This document shows positions 56,930 to 64,000 of a stretch of DNA of 64,000 nt, piece by piece; the first letter of the stretch is position 1, and every line of letters starts with the position of its first letter. The translations under genes were made by a program, and so were the position numbers. Under the pieces are notes generated by a model. It was not told where the DNA came from. It searched no databases and saw only the letters and a program-made list of their open reading frames with translations. Where the stretch lies: assembly GCF_002285435.1 (NCBI RefSeq), contig NZ_NSBT01000018.1, positions 186,001 through 250,000 of the forward strand, in the 5' to 3' direction. Source of the stretch: Actibacterium ureilyticum (GTDB lineage: Bacteria > Pseudomonadota > Alphaproteobacteria > Rhodobacterales > Rhodobacteraceae).

Positions 56930-57973
56930 TCAAAGACGGATATCGAGACTGTCGCGCGGCAGCAGATCCAGATCGATCAGCACTCCGGGACGGGTTTGCG
57001 GGCTGTCCTCGGCCAGGTTGTCGCCCGGCGTGCCGCTTTCGGTGTCACGCCCGCCCGGCTGGCCGAAATCGAACGAGGCCATGCCGAATCCCATCTGTGT
57101 CAATTCGGTCTGCAACATGTCCGCATGGCGCCGGAACAGTTCCAGCGTCTGCGGCTGATCGGCCAGGATAGAGACTGTTAGAACCCCATCGACCTGGTTC
57201 AGCGCCATGCGGACGCGGCCCAGCTCCTCGGGGTTCATGGTAATCTCGACCGGGGCGTCTGGCCGCGTCTGAAGCATGTCCGCGATCTGTCGCATGCTGG
57301 CGGCGGAAAGCTGTTGCGGCCCGGCGGGCTGCATCACAACACGCGATGCCTCGACCGGGCGCGTCTGGGCGGGGTCCATCGCGGCTTCGGTCCGATGCGC
57401 GGATTCGGGCAACGGCTCTGCCGATGCGGTCGGGGGCGCGGCACCCTCGGCCATCTGGGGGGCCTGAAATGTCGGCTGTGGCGTGGCGGGCTTGGCGCCC
57501 CCGTCAGTCGCAGGTGCGGCTTTCGCGGCATCGGCGGGCGCCGGGTCCCCATCTGCAGGCGTCGCTGAACCAGACTCTTCCGCCAATTTCGTGACTATTT
57601 CACCCTGGAAAGCGCTGATCGGGGCCTGCCCCGCTTGGGGCGTTTGGTCCACGGTCTTTGCCATCGGGCGCGCAACCTCTGTCTGGGTGTGCGGCGGCCC
57701 CAATGGCAGATCGACGGCCAGATCAGTGGGTTCGACTTCCGCGTCGGCGGCGGGGGGCGTGGCGGCCTCCACATCCACGGTGACCTCGGCCGGTTCGGGC
57801 TCCGCTGTCGCGTCCTCGACAACCGGTATCTCTGTGTCCGCGACCGTTGGCGCGGGTTGGGCCAATGCGGCGACAACCGCGCCAAACGGGGCGGGCGCGG
57901 CCTGGGCCACGGGCGTCTCAGACGGTACGGGCAGGCCCGTTTCCGCGGGCCGCGATGTGCTGAGGATCTGCAT
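56930..57973 (-). CDS. fliK: Flagellar hook-length control protein
   Basis: 347 aa, Pro/Ala-rich. The long low-complexity N-terminal ruler (about 1-215) precedes the Flg_hook domain (about 220-310): IADMLQTRPDAPVEITMNPEELGRVRMALNQVDGVLTVSILADQPQTLELFRRHADMLQTELTQMGF. It measures hook length and triggers export switching. Low sequence conservation in the ruler is normal. Divergent from the FlgJ-like gene with a 110-base gap. Confidence 0.93.
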   Translation of the reverse strand: MQILSTSRPAETGLPVPSETPVAQAAPAPFGAVVAALAQPAPTVADTEIPVVEDATAEPEPAEVTVDVEAATPPAADAEVEPTDLAVDLPLGPPHTQTEVARPMAKTVDQTPQAGQAPISAFQGEIVTKLAEESGSATPADGDPAPADAAKAAPATDGGAKPATPQPTFQAPQMAEGAAPPTASAEPLPESAHRTEAAMDPAQTRPVEASRVVMQPAGPQQLSAASMRQIADMLQTRPDAPVEITMNPEELGRVRMALNQVDGVLTVSILADQPQTLELFRRHADMLQTELTQMGFGMASFDFGQPGGRDTESGTPGDNLAEDSPQTRPGVLIDLDLLPRDSLDIRL

Positions 57974-58083
57974 TCTGACTCCGATCCGGTGAATTGGCCG
58001 CAGGATGTGGGCAAACTGGTTACCACTCCTTTACCCGCGCCGGGTCATGATCGGGAAAACAGTTCAAATTGAAGGAAACCCGC

Positions 58084-58359
58084 ATGATACCCAAGGCGAT
58101 ACCGCCATCCGGCCCCATCAGCAGCCAGGATACAAAGCTGTGGCAGGCGGCCCAGAAGATGGAGGCCAACTTTCTGGCCGAAATGCTGAAATCCGCAGGA
58201 TTCGGCGAAGCGCGCGACAGTTTCGGGGGTGGCGCGGGCGAGGATCAGTTCGCCTCGTTCCTGCGGCTGGAGCATGCCGAAAACATGGTCGACGCGGGCG
58301 GCATTGGCCTGAGCGAGCGACTGTTCGAATCGTTGAAGGAGCGTTCGAATGACACCTGA
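58084..58359 (+). CDS. FlgJ-like rod-binding protein
   Basis: 91 aa, equal to only the N-terminal rod-binding half of FlgJ: LWQAAQKMEANFLAEMLKSAGFGEARDSFGGGAGEDQFASFLRLEHAENMVDAGGIGLSERLFESL. The peptidoglycan hydrolase half is absent, as usual in alphaproteobacteria, where a separate enzyme is used. It caps the rod during assembly. The start at 58084 follows GAAGGAA; a TTG five codons earlier is possible. Overlaps flgN by 11 bases. Confidence 0.9.
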   Translation: MIPKAIPPSGPISSQDTKLWQAAQKMEANFLAEMLKSAGFGEARDSFGGGAGEDQFASFLRLEHAENMVDAGGIGLSERLFESLKERSNDT

Positions 58360-58699
58360 AAGACTCATCACCCAATTGCGCGACGTGCTTCAGGACGAGC
58401 GCGCGGCGCTGTTGTCGGGCCGGATTTCGGATCTGGACGCGGTCGGGCAGCGCAAGCTGGACCTGCTTGAACAGGCGCAAGGCCAGGATATCGCATCCGA
58501 TCACCCCGACTGGGCCGACATCCGCGCGCGCAACCAGCAGAACGGCGCCCTGCTTCAGGCCGCGCAACGCGGGTTGGCCGAAAGCCGGGCGCGGCTGATG
58601 CAGATCCGCGATGGCGGTCTGGCGCTGAAGACCTATGACCGTCAGGGCCGGTCGGTTGAACATGCCCGCGCGCCGAAGCTGGTCAAGAAGCGTGCCTGA
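58349..58699 (+). CDS. FlgN-like flagellar chaperone
   Basis: 116 aa, mostly helical. Likely chaperone for hook-filament junction proteins FlgK and FlgL. Conservation is low; recognised from helices LITQLRDVLQDERAALLSGRISDLDAVGQRKLDLLEQAQ, ALLQAAQRGLAESRARL, and position after the FlgJ-like gene and before flagellin. Basic C-terminal tail (PKLVKKRA). The start at 58349 follows GAAGGAGC. Confidence 0.75.
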   Translation: MTPERLITQLRDVLQDERAALLSGRISDLDAVGQRKLDLLEQAQGQDIASDHPDWADIRARNQQNGALLQAAQRGLAESRARLMQIRDGGLALKTYDRQGRSVEHARAPKLVKKRA

Positions 58700-58894
58700 G
58701 TTGATTCAAATGCCCCGTTCTTCGCCACAGAAATTAGGAAGTTCTTAGCCACTCTGCCCGCATGGTCGCCATGCATCCTGAACAGGGTGGCGCGGTCGCG
58801 GGGCACACCCCGATTGCACAGGCAGAAAGCCGTTCCCGCCGCGAAAGCGGCTCTGAAACCGGTGCAAAGCACCACGAAAATCGAGGAACGAAGT

Positions 58895-60379
58895 ATGTCC
58901 AGCATTCTTACCAACAACAGCGCAATGGTCGCGCTGCAGACCCTGAAAGGGATCAACGCAAGCCTGGCAAAAACCCAGGCCGAAATCTCGACCGGCAAAT
59001 CGGTCGCCTCGGCCAAGGACAACGCGGCGGTCTGGGCCATCTCGAAGGTGATGGAATCCGACGTGAACGGTTTCAAGGCGATCTCGGAAAGCCTGGGGCT
59101 TGGGGAATCGACCGTCGCCGTGGCGCGTCAGGCCTCGGAAACCGTTTCCGACCTGCTGACCGATATCAAGGGCAAGATCGTTGCCGCACAAGAAAGCAAT
59201 GTCGACCGCAGCAAGATCCAGACCGATATCGACGCCCTGCGCGATCAGATCAACTCTGTCGTGGGGGCCGCACAGTTCAATGGCCTGAACCTGGTGACGG
59301 GCACCGACGATGTCGATGTGCTGTCGTCGCTGGACCGGGCCAATGACGGCACCGTCAATGCCAGCAACATCACCGTCACGCGTCAGGATCTGACCTCGGC
59401 CACGGGTGTTCTGGGTACGGGCACCGACCTGTCAGCCAATGCCACGCTGTCGGATACCGCCGCGACCAATGCCGGCAACACCCAGACCATCACCCTGGCG
59501 GCGGATGCCGATGTCAGCACCGATACGTTCGAGATCACGGTGGGTGGCGCGACGCTCAGCTTTGCCGCCGGCGATCTGACGGGCGACCAGGACGCGGCTG
59601 CAACCGCGATCACCTCCGCCATCAACGCGCTGGGTCTGGTCGGTGTCACCGCAAGCGCGGCCACCAACGTGATCACGCTGACCTCGACCCGCGCGTTCGA
59701 GGATGTGTCGATCTCGGGGACCAAGAATGGCGGCGCGGCCGACATCACCCTGTCCGACACCACCATCGCCGAACGTTCCGAAACGCTGACTTTCTCGGGT
59801 GCCGCGGCCGTGAACGAGGGCGACGGCTACCAGGTCACGGTGGGCGGCACGGCCTTTACCTATGTCGCGGGCAAGGGTGAGTCGTTCGAGGATGTCGCAC
59901 GCGGCCTGAAGGCGGCTGTCGATGGCGGCGCGATTTCCGATGTAACCACGCAGGTGACGCAGAACGATGCGGGCCAGTGGGTGCTGAAGATCGACAATGA
60001 CGGGGCGTCCAGCGTCAGCCTGGCGCGTGCCGGTGCCGCCGATGGCGAAGCCTCGGGCGGTCTGTTCGGCCTGGGCGGGATCGACGTGACGACCGATGCG
60101 GGCGCCGAAGCGGCGCTGGGCAACATCGAAACGCTGATCGACAACGCGATTTCGGCGGCGGCCGAATTCGGCTCGGCGCAGGGGCGGATCGAAACCCAAA
60201 GCGATTTCATCGGCAAGCTGACCGATGCGCTGAAATCGGGGATCGGGTCGCTGGTCGATGCCGACATGGAAGAGGCTTCGGCGCGGTTGCAGGCGCTTCA
60301 GGTGCAGCAGCAGCTGGGCACCCAGGCCCTGTCGATCGCCAACCAGTCGCCGCAGAACATCCTGTCGCTTTTCCGGTAA
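58895..60379 (+). CDS. Flagellin
   Basis: 494 aa. Self-assembling filament subunit. Conserved D0/D1 ends: MSSILTNNSAMVALQTLKGINASLAKTQAEISTGKSVASAKDNAAVWAISKVM at the start and QTQ-type helix MEEASARLQALQVQQQLGTQALSIANQSPQNILSLFR at the end. Between about residues 150 and 400 lies an acidic, Thr/Ala-rich variable domain, longer than in many alphaproteobacteria. The start at 58895 follows GAGGAACG. No flagellar sigma-28 promoter was visible in the 195-base leader. Confidence 0.96.
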   Translation: MSSILTNNSAMVALQTLKGINASLAKTQAEISTGKSVASAKDNAAVWAISKVMESDVNGFKAISESLGLGESTVAVARQASETVSDLLTDIKGKIVAAQESNVDRSKIQTDIDALRDQINSVVGAAQFNGLNLVTGTDDVDVLSSLDRANDGTVNASNITVTRQDLTSATGVLGTGTDLSANATLSDTAATNAGNTQTITLAADADVSTDTFEITVGGATLSFAAGDLTGDQDAAATAITSAINALGLVGVTASAATNVITLTSTRAFEDVSISGTKNGGAADITLSDTTIAERSETLTFSGAAAVNEGDGYQVTVGGTAFTYVAGKGESFEDVARGLKAAVDGGAISDVTTQVTQNDAGQWVLKIDNDGASSVSLARAGAADGEASGGLFGLGGIDVTTDAGAEAALGNIETLIDNAISAAAEFGSAQGRIETQSDFIGKLTDALKSGIGSLVDADMEEASARLQALQVQQQLGTQALSIANQSPQNILSLFR

Positions 60380-60385
60380 CGACAA

Positions 60386-60413
60386 GGCCGGGGCGTTGAT
60401 CGACGCCCCGGCC
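60386..60413 (+). other. Strong stem-loop after the flagellin gene
   Basis: GGCCGGGGCGT pairs with ACGCCCCGGCC (11 pairs, six-base loop), seven bases past the stop. No T run follows, so it may protect the flagellin message's 3' end and allow partial read-through into flaF. Confidence 0.75.
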
Positions 60414-60447
60414 ACCGGACCCCAATTCTGGACTTAAGGACACCACC

Positions 60448-60822
60448 GTGAACGCGCATATCCTTGCAAAATCGGCTTACACAACCAAACAGCCGGCCCT
60501 GCGCACCCCGCGCGGGATCGAGGCTGAGATTTTCACACGTATCACCGCGAAACTGTCGCGGGCGGCTTCGGACCAGGGCTCTTTCGCGACGCTGGTTGCC
60601 GCGCTGAACGAAAATCGCCGCTTCTGGACCGCGCTGGCCGCAGATGTGGCCGAAGACGGAAACACCCTGCCCGATCCGCTGCGGGCGCAGATCTTCTATC
60701 TGGCGGAATTCACCGCCCAACACACCAGCAAGATCCTGTCCGGCAAAGAGAACGCGGGTGTTCTGATCGATATCAACACCGCGATGCTGCGGGGCCTGAA
60801 CGGGCAAGGAGCCGAGGCATGA
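60448..60822 (+). CDS. flaF: Flagellin synthesis regulator FlaF
   Basis: 124 aa, GTG start. FlaF acts with FlbT to control flagellin synthesis or export in alphaproteobacteria. Visible pattern: LRTPRGIEAEIFTRITAKLSRAA, LVAALNENRRFWTALAADVAEDGNTLPDPLRAQIFYLAEFTAQHTSKIL. Helical, soluble. The start at 60448 follows AAGGACACC. The stop overlaps flbT by four bases. Confidence 0.93.
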   Translation: MNAHILAKSAYTTKQPALRTPRGIEAEIFTRITAKLSRAASDQGSFATLVAALNENRRFWTALAADVAEDGNTLPDPLRAQIFYLAEFTAQHTSKILSGKENAGVLIDINTAMLRGLNGQGAEA

Positions 60823-61220
60823 GCGGTCTGATCCTGAAACTGGCGCCCAAGGAACGGGTGCTGATCAATGGCGCTGTGATCGAGAATGGCGAGCGCCGCG
60901 GCCGGCTGAGCATCGTGACGCCCGGTGCGAATATCCTCAGGCTGCGCGATGCGATCCACCCAGAAGAGGTCAACACCCCCGTCCGGCGGGTCTGTTACAT
61001 CGCCCAGTTGGTCCTGTCCGGCGACGCCGAACCCGACGAGGCGCGGATGCAGCTGTTGCGCGGGATCGAACAGTTGAGCCAGGTGCTGACCGACACAGAC
61101 AGCCGTCAGCATCTGAGCATGGCCAGCGATTGCGTGGTATCGGGGCAATTCTATCAGGCCCTGCGGTCGATGCGTGCCCTTCTGCCGCGCGAAGCACGGC
61201 TGATGGCGGCGGTCCAGTGA
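60819..61220 (+). CDS. flbT: Flagellin mRNA-binding regulator FlbT
   Basis: 133 aa. Binds the 5' leader of flagellin mRNA and lowers its stability or translation in Caulobacter; same role likely here. Family marks: LKLAPKERVLINGAVIENGERRGRLSIVTPGANILRLRDAI and RVCYIAQLVLSGDAEPDEA. It overlaps FlaF by four bases, and the DUF1217 gene starts inside its stop (GTGA). Confidence 0.94.
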   Translation: MSGLILKLAPKERVLINGAVIENGERRGRLSIVTPGANILRLRDAIHPEEVNTPVRRVCYIAQLVLSGDAEPDEARMQLLRGIEQLSQVLTDTDSRQHLSMASDCVVSGQFYQALRSMRALLPREARLMAAVQ

Positions 61221-62017
61221 ATTTCCAGCCCATCGTACCGTTCGGCGGAATGGCGGGTTGGGCGTTTCTGCAGCGCACCATCGACAGCCAGCGTGTCGCG
61301 CATGACAACACCGCCACAATGCAGCGCGATGTCGCGTATTTTCAGGAAAACATCGGCAAGGTCACATCGGCCGAGGCGCTGGTGTCGGACACACGGCTGC
61401 TGCGCGTCGCCCTTGGCGCCTTTGGCCTGGACGACGATATCGGCAACCGCTTTCTGATCCAGAGGGTCCTGACCGACGGCACACAGGATGCAACCGCACT
61501 GGCCAACCGCTTGTCCGACAAGCGCTATCTGGCACTGTCAGAGGCGTTCGGCTTCGGCGACTTCGACACGCCCCGCACGCAATTGTCCGATTTCGGAGCC
61601 GAGATCACCGATGCCTTCCGCGAGCGCCAGTTCGAGATCGCCATCGGCGAGCAAAACAACGACATGCGGCTGGCGCTGAACCTGCAGCGGGAACTGGCCG
61701 AGCTGGCCGGCAAAACCAACAGCGAGGACACGAAATGGTTCACGATCATGGGGTCCGAACCGTTGCGCAGCGTGTTCCAGACCGCCTTTGGCCTGCCGGA
61801 CTCCTTTGCCTCCATCGATATCGACCAGCAGTTGGAAACGCTGAAATCCCGGGCCGAGGCGACATTTGGCAGCTCGGACGTGGCGCAGTTCACCGATGAC
61901 GACCAGATGCAGGCGCTGACCCGGCTGTTTTTCGCCCGATCGCAGATCTCGGATTTCAACGCATCGGTTTCGTCGGCCAGCACGGCCCTGACATTGCTGC
62001 AATCGGCCCTGCGCTAG
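61217..62017 (+). CDS. DUF1217 flagellar protein
   Basis: 266 aa with GTG start overlapping the flbT stop. DUF1217 proteins are found in alphaproteobacterial flagellar clusters; function uncharacterised. Features: LQRTIDSQRVAHDNTATMQRDVAYFQENIGKVTSAEALVSDTRLLRVALGAFGL, then repeated helical segments with DKRYLALSEAFGF and FGSSDVAQFT. Possibly an exported or assembly protein; no signal peptide seen. The 189 bases after it, up to fliI, show no further gene. Confidence 0.85.
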   Translation: MNFQPIVPFGGMAGWAFLQRTIDSQRVAHDNTATMQRDVAYFQENIGKVTSAEALVSDTRLLRVALGAFGLDDDIGNRFLIQRVLTDGTQDATALANRLSDKRYLALSEAFGFGDFDTPRTQLSDFGAEITDAFRERQFEIAIGEQNNDMRLALNLQRELAELAGKTNSEDTKWFTIMGSEPLRSVFQTAFGLPDSFASIDIDQQLETLKSRAEATFGSSDVAQFTDDDQMQALTRLFFARSQISDFNASVSSASTALTLLQSALR

Positions 62018-62206
62018 AAACCGGATGTCGCACTGCGGTGGTTTGTGCTCAGCACCGCGCCGCGAGGGTTCTGTCGGGGCGCCTGCGTCAAACGTCGCTT
62101 TTTTCGATATAACCTTGGGATGGGTATGGCGCCGCAAGGCCGCGCAACAGGCTGGGCATCTGGTTTGACCTTCACGGCCGCGCGTTCGTGCCCGGAATCC
62201 CGCCAT

Positions 62207-63538
62207 CTAGACCCGCGCCGGGTGCTGGTCGAGGCATTGCGCCAGCGCCGCGAAGCTTTCCGCGCAGCCTGACGCATCTGTCTTGCTCAGAAAACCTTCC
62301 AGCTTTGGCCACAGCGCGATTGCGGCGTCGATCTCGGCATCCGTTCCGCCGGAATAGAGACCGGATTGGATCATCATCTCGGCCCGCTCATACCGGCCAA
62401 GCAGATGCCGTGCCCGCGCCAGCAGCTTGTTTTCAGCCTCGGTCGCGGCATGCGGCAGGCTGCGTGAAACCGAGCGCGACAGGTCGATGGCCGGAAAGCG
62501 CCCGCGTTCGGCGATCTCGCGCTCCAGCACCACATGGCCGTCCAGCACACCGCGCAAGGTGTCGGCGACAGGCTCTTCCATGTCCGAACCGGCCACAAGG
62601 ACACTGAAGATCGCGGTGATGTCACCCTGGCCATCCGCGCCGGGGCCCGCCCGTTCGGCAAGCGATGTGATCTTTTGCGCGGTCGAGGGCGGATATCCCC
62701 GCAGGCTGGCGGCCTCGCCCGCGACAAGGGCCAGTTCCCGATGCGCCTCGGCAAATCGGGTGACGGAATCGGCCATGAACAGCACATGCTGCCCGCAATC
62801 GCGAAAATATTCGGCGACCGTCATCGCGGCCCAGGCCGCGCGCCGCCGCACCAGCGCCGACTGATCCGATGTCGCGGCAATCACGACAGCGCGCTTCATC
62901 CCCTGCGCGCCCAGGGTGGATTCGACGAATTCGCGCACCTCGCGCCCGCGTTCGCCAATCAGCGCGATGACGGAAACATCCGCGCTGACCGATCGGGCCA
63001 GCCCGGCCAGAAGGGTCGATTTGCCCACCCCCGAACCGGCAAACAGGCCCACGCGCTGGCCCCGCACCAACGGCAGGAATGTGTTGAACGCCGCCAACCC
63101 GGTATCCAGCCGATCCCCCAGCGCACGCCGTTCGGTCGCGGCGGGCGGGCGCGTGTGCAGCGACCGCGCCGCTGGCCCCGGCATCAACGGGCGCCCGTCC
63201 AGCGGGGCGCCGAACGGATCGATCACCCGCCCCAGCCAACTGTGGTCGGGCGCCAGGTCATAACGGCCAAGATGGGCGGCCAACCCGCCGATCCGCACCA
63301 TGTCTGTCGGCCCGTCCAGCAAGGCGTCGAGCCGGTCCGCGCCGATTCTCAGCACCTCGCCCCGGCAGGCATCGCCATCGCGGGTTTCCACCCGCAGGAT
63401 GTCGCCAACATGCGCAACCCGGTTCAGCCCCAAAATAGTGACTGTTCCACCGGAAATTTCGCATATACGCCCGGCATCGCGTGTCACCGACACATCGTGA
63501 ATCCGGGTTTTCAGGGACATCAGATCCGGGCTGGCCAT
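62207..63538 (-). CDS. fliI: Flagellum-specific ATP synthase
   Basis: 443 aa. ATPase of the flagellar type III export machine. Walker A GLFAGSGVGKSTLLAGLAR, ERGREVREFVE, Walker B VLFMADSVTRFAEAHRE and the catalytic GYPPSTAQKITSLAERAGPG are in order; the C-terminal domain ends in the helical region ALWPKLEGF. Length slightly shorter than E. coli. An in-frame ATG six codons later (63520) is an alternative start. Divergent from flgB, 85 bases apart. Confidence 0.95.
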   Translation of the reverse strand: MASPDLMSLKTRIHDVSVTRDAGRICEISGGTVTILGLNRVAHVGDILRVETRDGDACRGEVLRIGADRLDALLDGPTDMVRIGGLAAHLGRYDLAPDHSWLGRVIDPFGAPLDGRPLMPGPAARSLHTRPPAATERRALGDRLDTGLAAFNTFLPLVRGQRVGLFAGSGVGKSTLLAGLARSVSADVSVIALIGERGREVREFVESTLGAQGMKRAVVIAATSDQSALVRRRAAWAAMTVAEYFRDCGQHVLFMADSVTRFAEAHRELALVAGEAASLRGYPPSTAQKITSLAERAGPGADGQGDITAIFSVLVAGSDMEEPVADTLRGVLDGHVVLEREIAERGRFPAIDLSRSVSRSLPHAATEAENKLLARARHLLGRYERAEMMIQSGLYSGGTDAEIDAAIALWPKLEGFLSKTDASGCAESFAALAQCLDQHPARV

Positions 63539-63623
63539 GGTTTTGAGTTCCTCGTTTGTTCACGCTTACCGTTTCTAAAGGAATCAGGGTTAAGGCTTGA
63601 TTGAAACCGAGGGAGAAGCCCGG

Positions 63624-64000
63624 ATGTTCGAAACATTAGAGATCTTCAGAATGGCCCAAGGCATGGCCACCCATGCCGCGGCGCGCCATCGTGTGGTCGC
63701 GGAGAATATCGCGAATGCCGATACGCCGGGCTACAAGGCGCGGGATGTGCAGCCCTTCGCCGAACAGGTGCAAGGCGGCAGCGGTTTCAAACTGCGCCAG
63801 ACCCGTCCCGGACACAGCGCACCGGCCACGTCCGGGCATACCTATCGCAGCAGTGAACAGCGGGACGCGGCACAGTCGCCCAACGGCAATTCCGTCTCGA
63901 TCGAGCGTGAAATGGTGCGTGCGGTCGAAACCACCCGCCAGCACGACCTGGCCGTCAATGTCTATCGCAACGCGCTGGGCATCCTGCGCACCAGCATCGG
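63624..64000 (+). CDS. flgB: Flagellar basal-body rod protein, 3' end outside the window
   Basis: At least 125 residues, cut by the window end. Starts MFETLEIFRMAQGMATHAAARHRVVAENIANADTPGYKARDV, which carries the basal-body rod signature (ENIANADTPGYKA), and goes on to EREMVRAVETTRQHDLAVNVYRNALGILRTSIG, the matching C-terminal helix. FlgB is the proximal rod protein. The end of the gene is probably only a few codons away. GGGAGAAGCCCGG precedes the ATG. Confidence 0.93.
   Translation, partial: MFETLEIFRMAQGMATHAAARHRVVAENIANADTPGYKARDVQPFAEQVQGGSGFKLRQTRPGHSAPATSGHTYRSSEQRDAAQSPNGNSVSIEREMVRAVETTRQHDLAVNVYRNALGILRTSI

Noticed and set aside
1-64000. CRISPR arrays, insertion sequences, prophage or integron
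   Set aside because: No evenly spaced direct repeats, transposase, integrase or phage structural gene was found on either strand.

Overview
The window is GC-rich, densely packed chromosomal DNA from an alphaproteobacterium. It most likely comes from the Rhodobacterales (Roseobacter/Paracoccaceae group). The grounds are the gene families and their order: a Mic60-like protein next to a HemY-like protein, dnaA-dnaN-recF with rpsT upstream, the Rhodobacterales-type flagellar set with FlaF, FlbT and a DUF1217 protein, a GT61 glycosyltransferase, DUF2853, and a formate dehydrogenase operon with DUF3305/DUF3306 genes. No plasmid, phage, insertion sequence or CRISPR array is visible. One tRNA gene (Thr, anticodon CGT) lies downstream of the fdh regulator.

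Layout. 1-11 kb holds housekeeping genes: GT61 transferase, HD phosphohydrolase, ahcY, DUF2853, DUF1761, an EVE/YciI/gpsA/tsaD operon, and hemD-mic60-hemY. 11-17 kb on the minus strand holds NAD synthesis (nadA-nadB-nadC) followed by the molybdate transporter modABC, with a candidate molybdate-responsive palindrome in front of modA. 17-21 kb is a molybdenum cofactor block: a DUF2478 protein, fdhD, mobA and a mobB-moeA fusion. 21-23 kb holds tusA, a Dabb protein and pabB. 23-27.4 kb holds a two-subunit cytoplasmic NAD-dependent formate dehydrogenase, preceded by a LysR-type palindrome. 27.4-32 kb holds a sensor histidine kinase and a tungstate-type ABC transporter (tupB-tupC-tupA). 32-47 kb is a second, Tat-exported membrane formate dehydrogenase (fdhABC) with many accessory genes: four tightly overlapping minus-strand genes (DUF6494, Mrp, a degenerate biotin/lipoate-ligase-like protein, DUF6505), a protein joining a TupA-like segment to a c-type cytochrome, a 649-residue multi-[4Fe-4S] protein, DUF3305, DUF3306, a TorD-like chaperone, a small Tat-signal protein, a WD40-cytochrome c protein, a 41-residue membrane peptide and an NtrC-type response regulator lacking GAFTGA. 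47-53 kb holds the tRNA, recF, dnaN, dnaA, rpsT and an enoyl-CoA hydratase. 53-56 kb holds mutM, ubiE and ubiB. 56-64 kb holds flagellar genes (flgD, fliK, a FlgJ-like gene, flgN, flagellin, flaF, flbT, a DUF1217 gene, fliI), with flgB cut by the window end.

How the genes fit together. The 11-47 kb stretch reads as a formate/molybdo(tungsto)enzyme island. It provides oxyanion uptake (ModABC, TupBCA), cofactor assembly (MobA, MobB-MoeA, FdhD), two formate dehydrogenases (one making NADH in the cytoplasm, one periplasmic feeding quinone or cytochromes) and an apparent two-component system whose kinase and regulator genes lie about 16 kb apart on either side of the accessory genes. The least understood and most interesting part is the accessory set at 31.8-47.2 kb.
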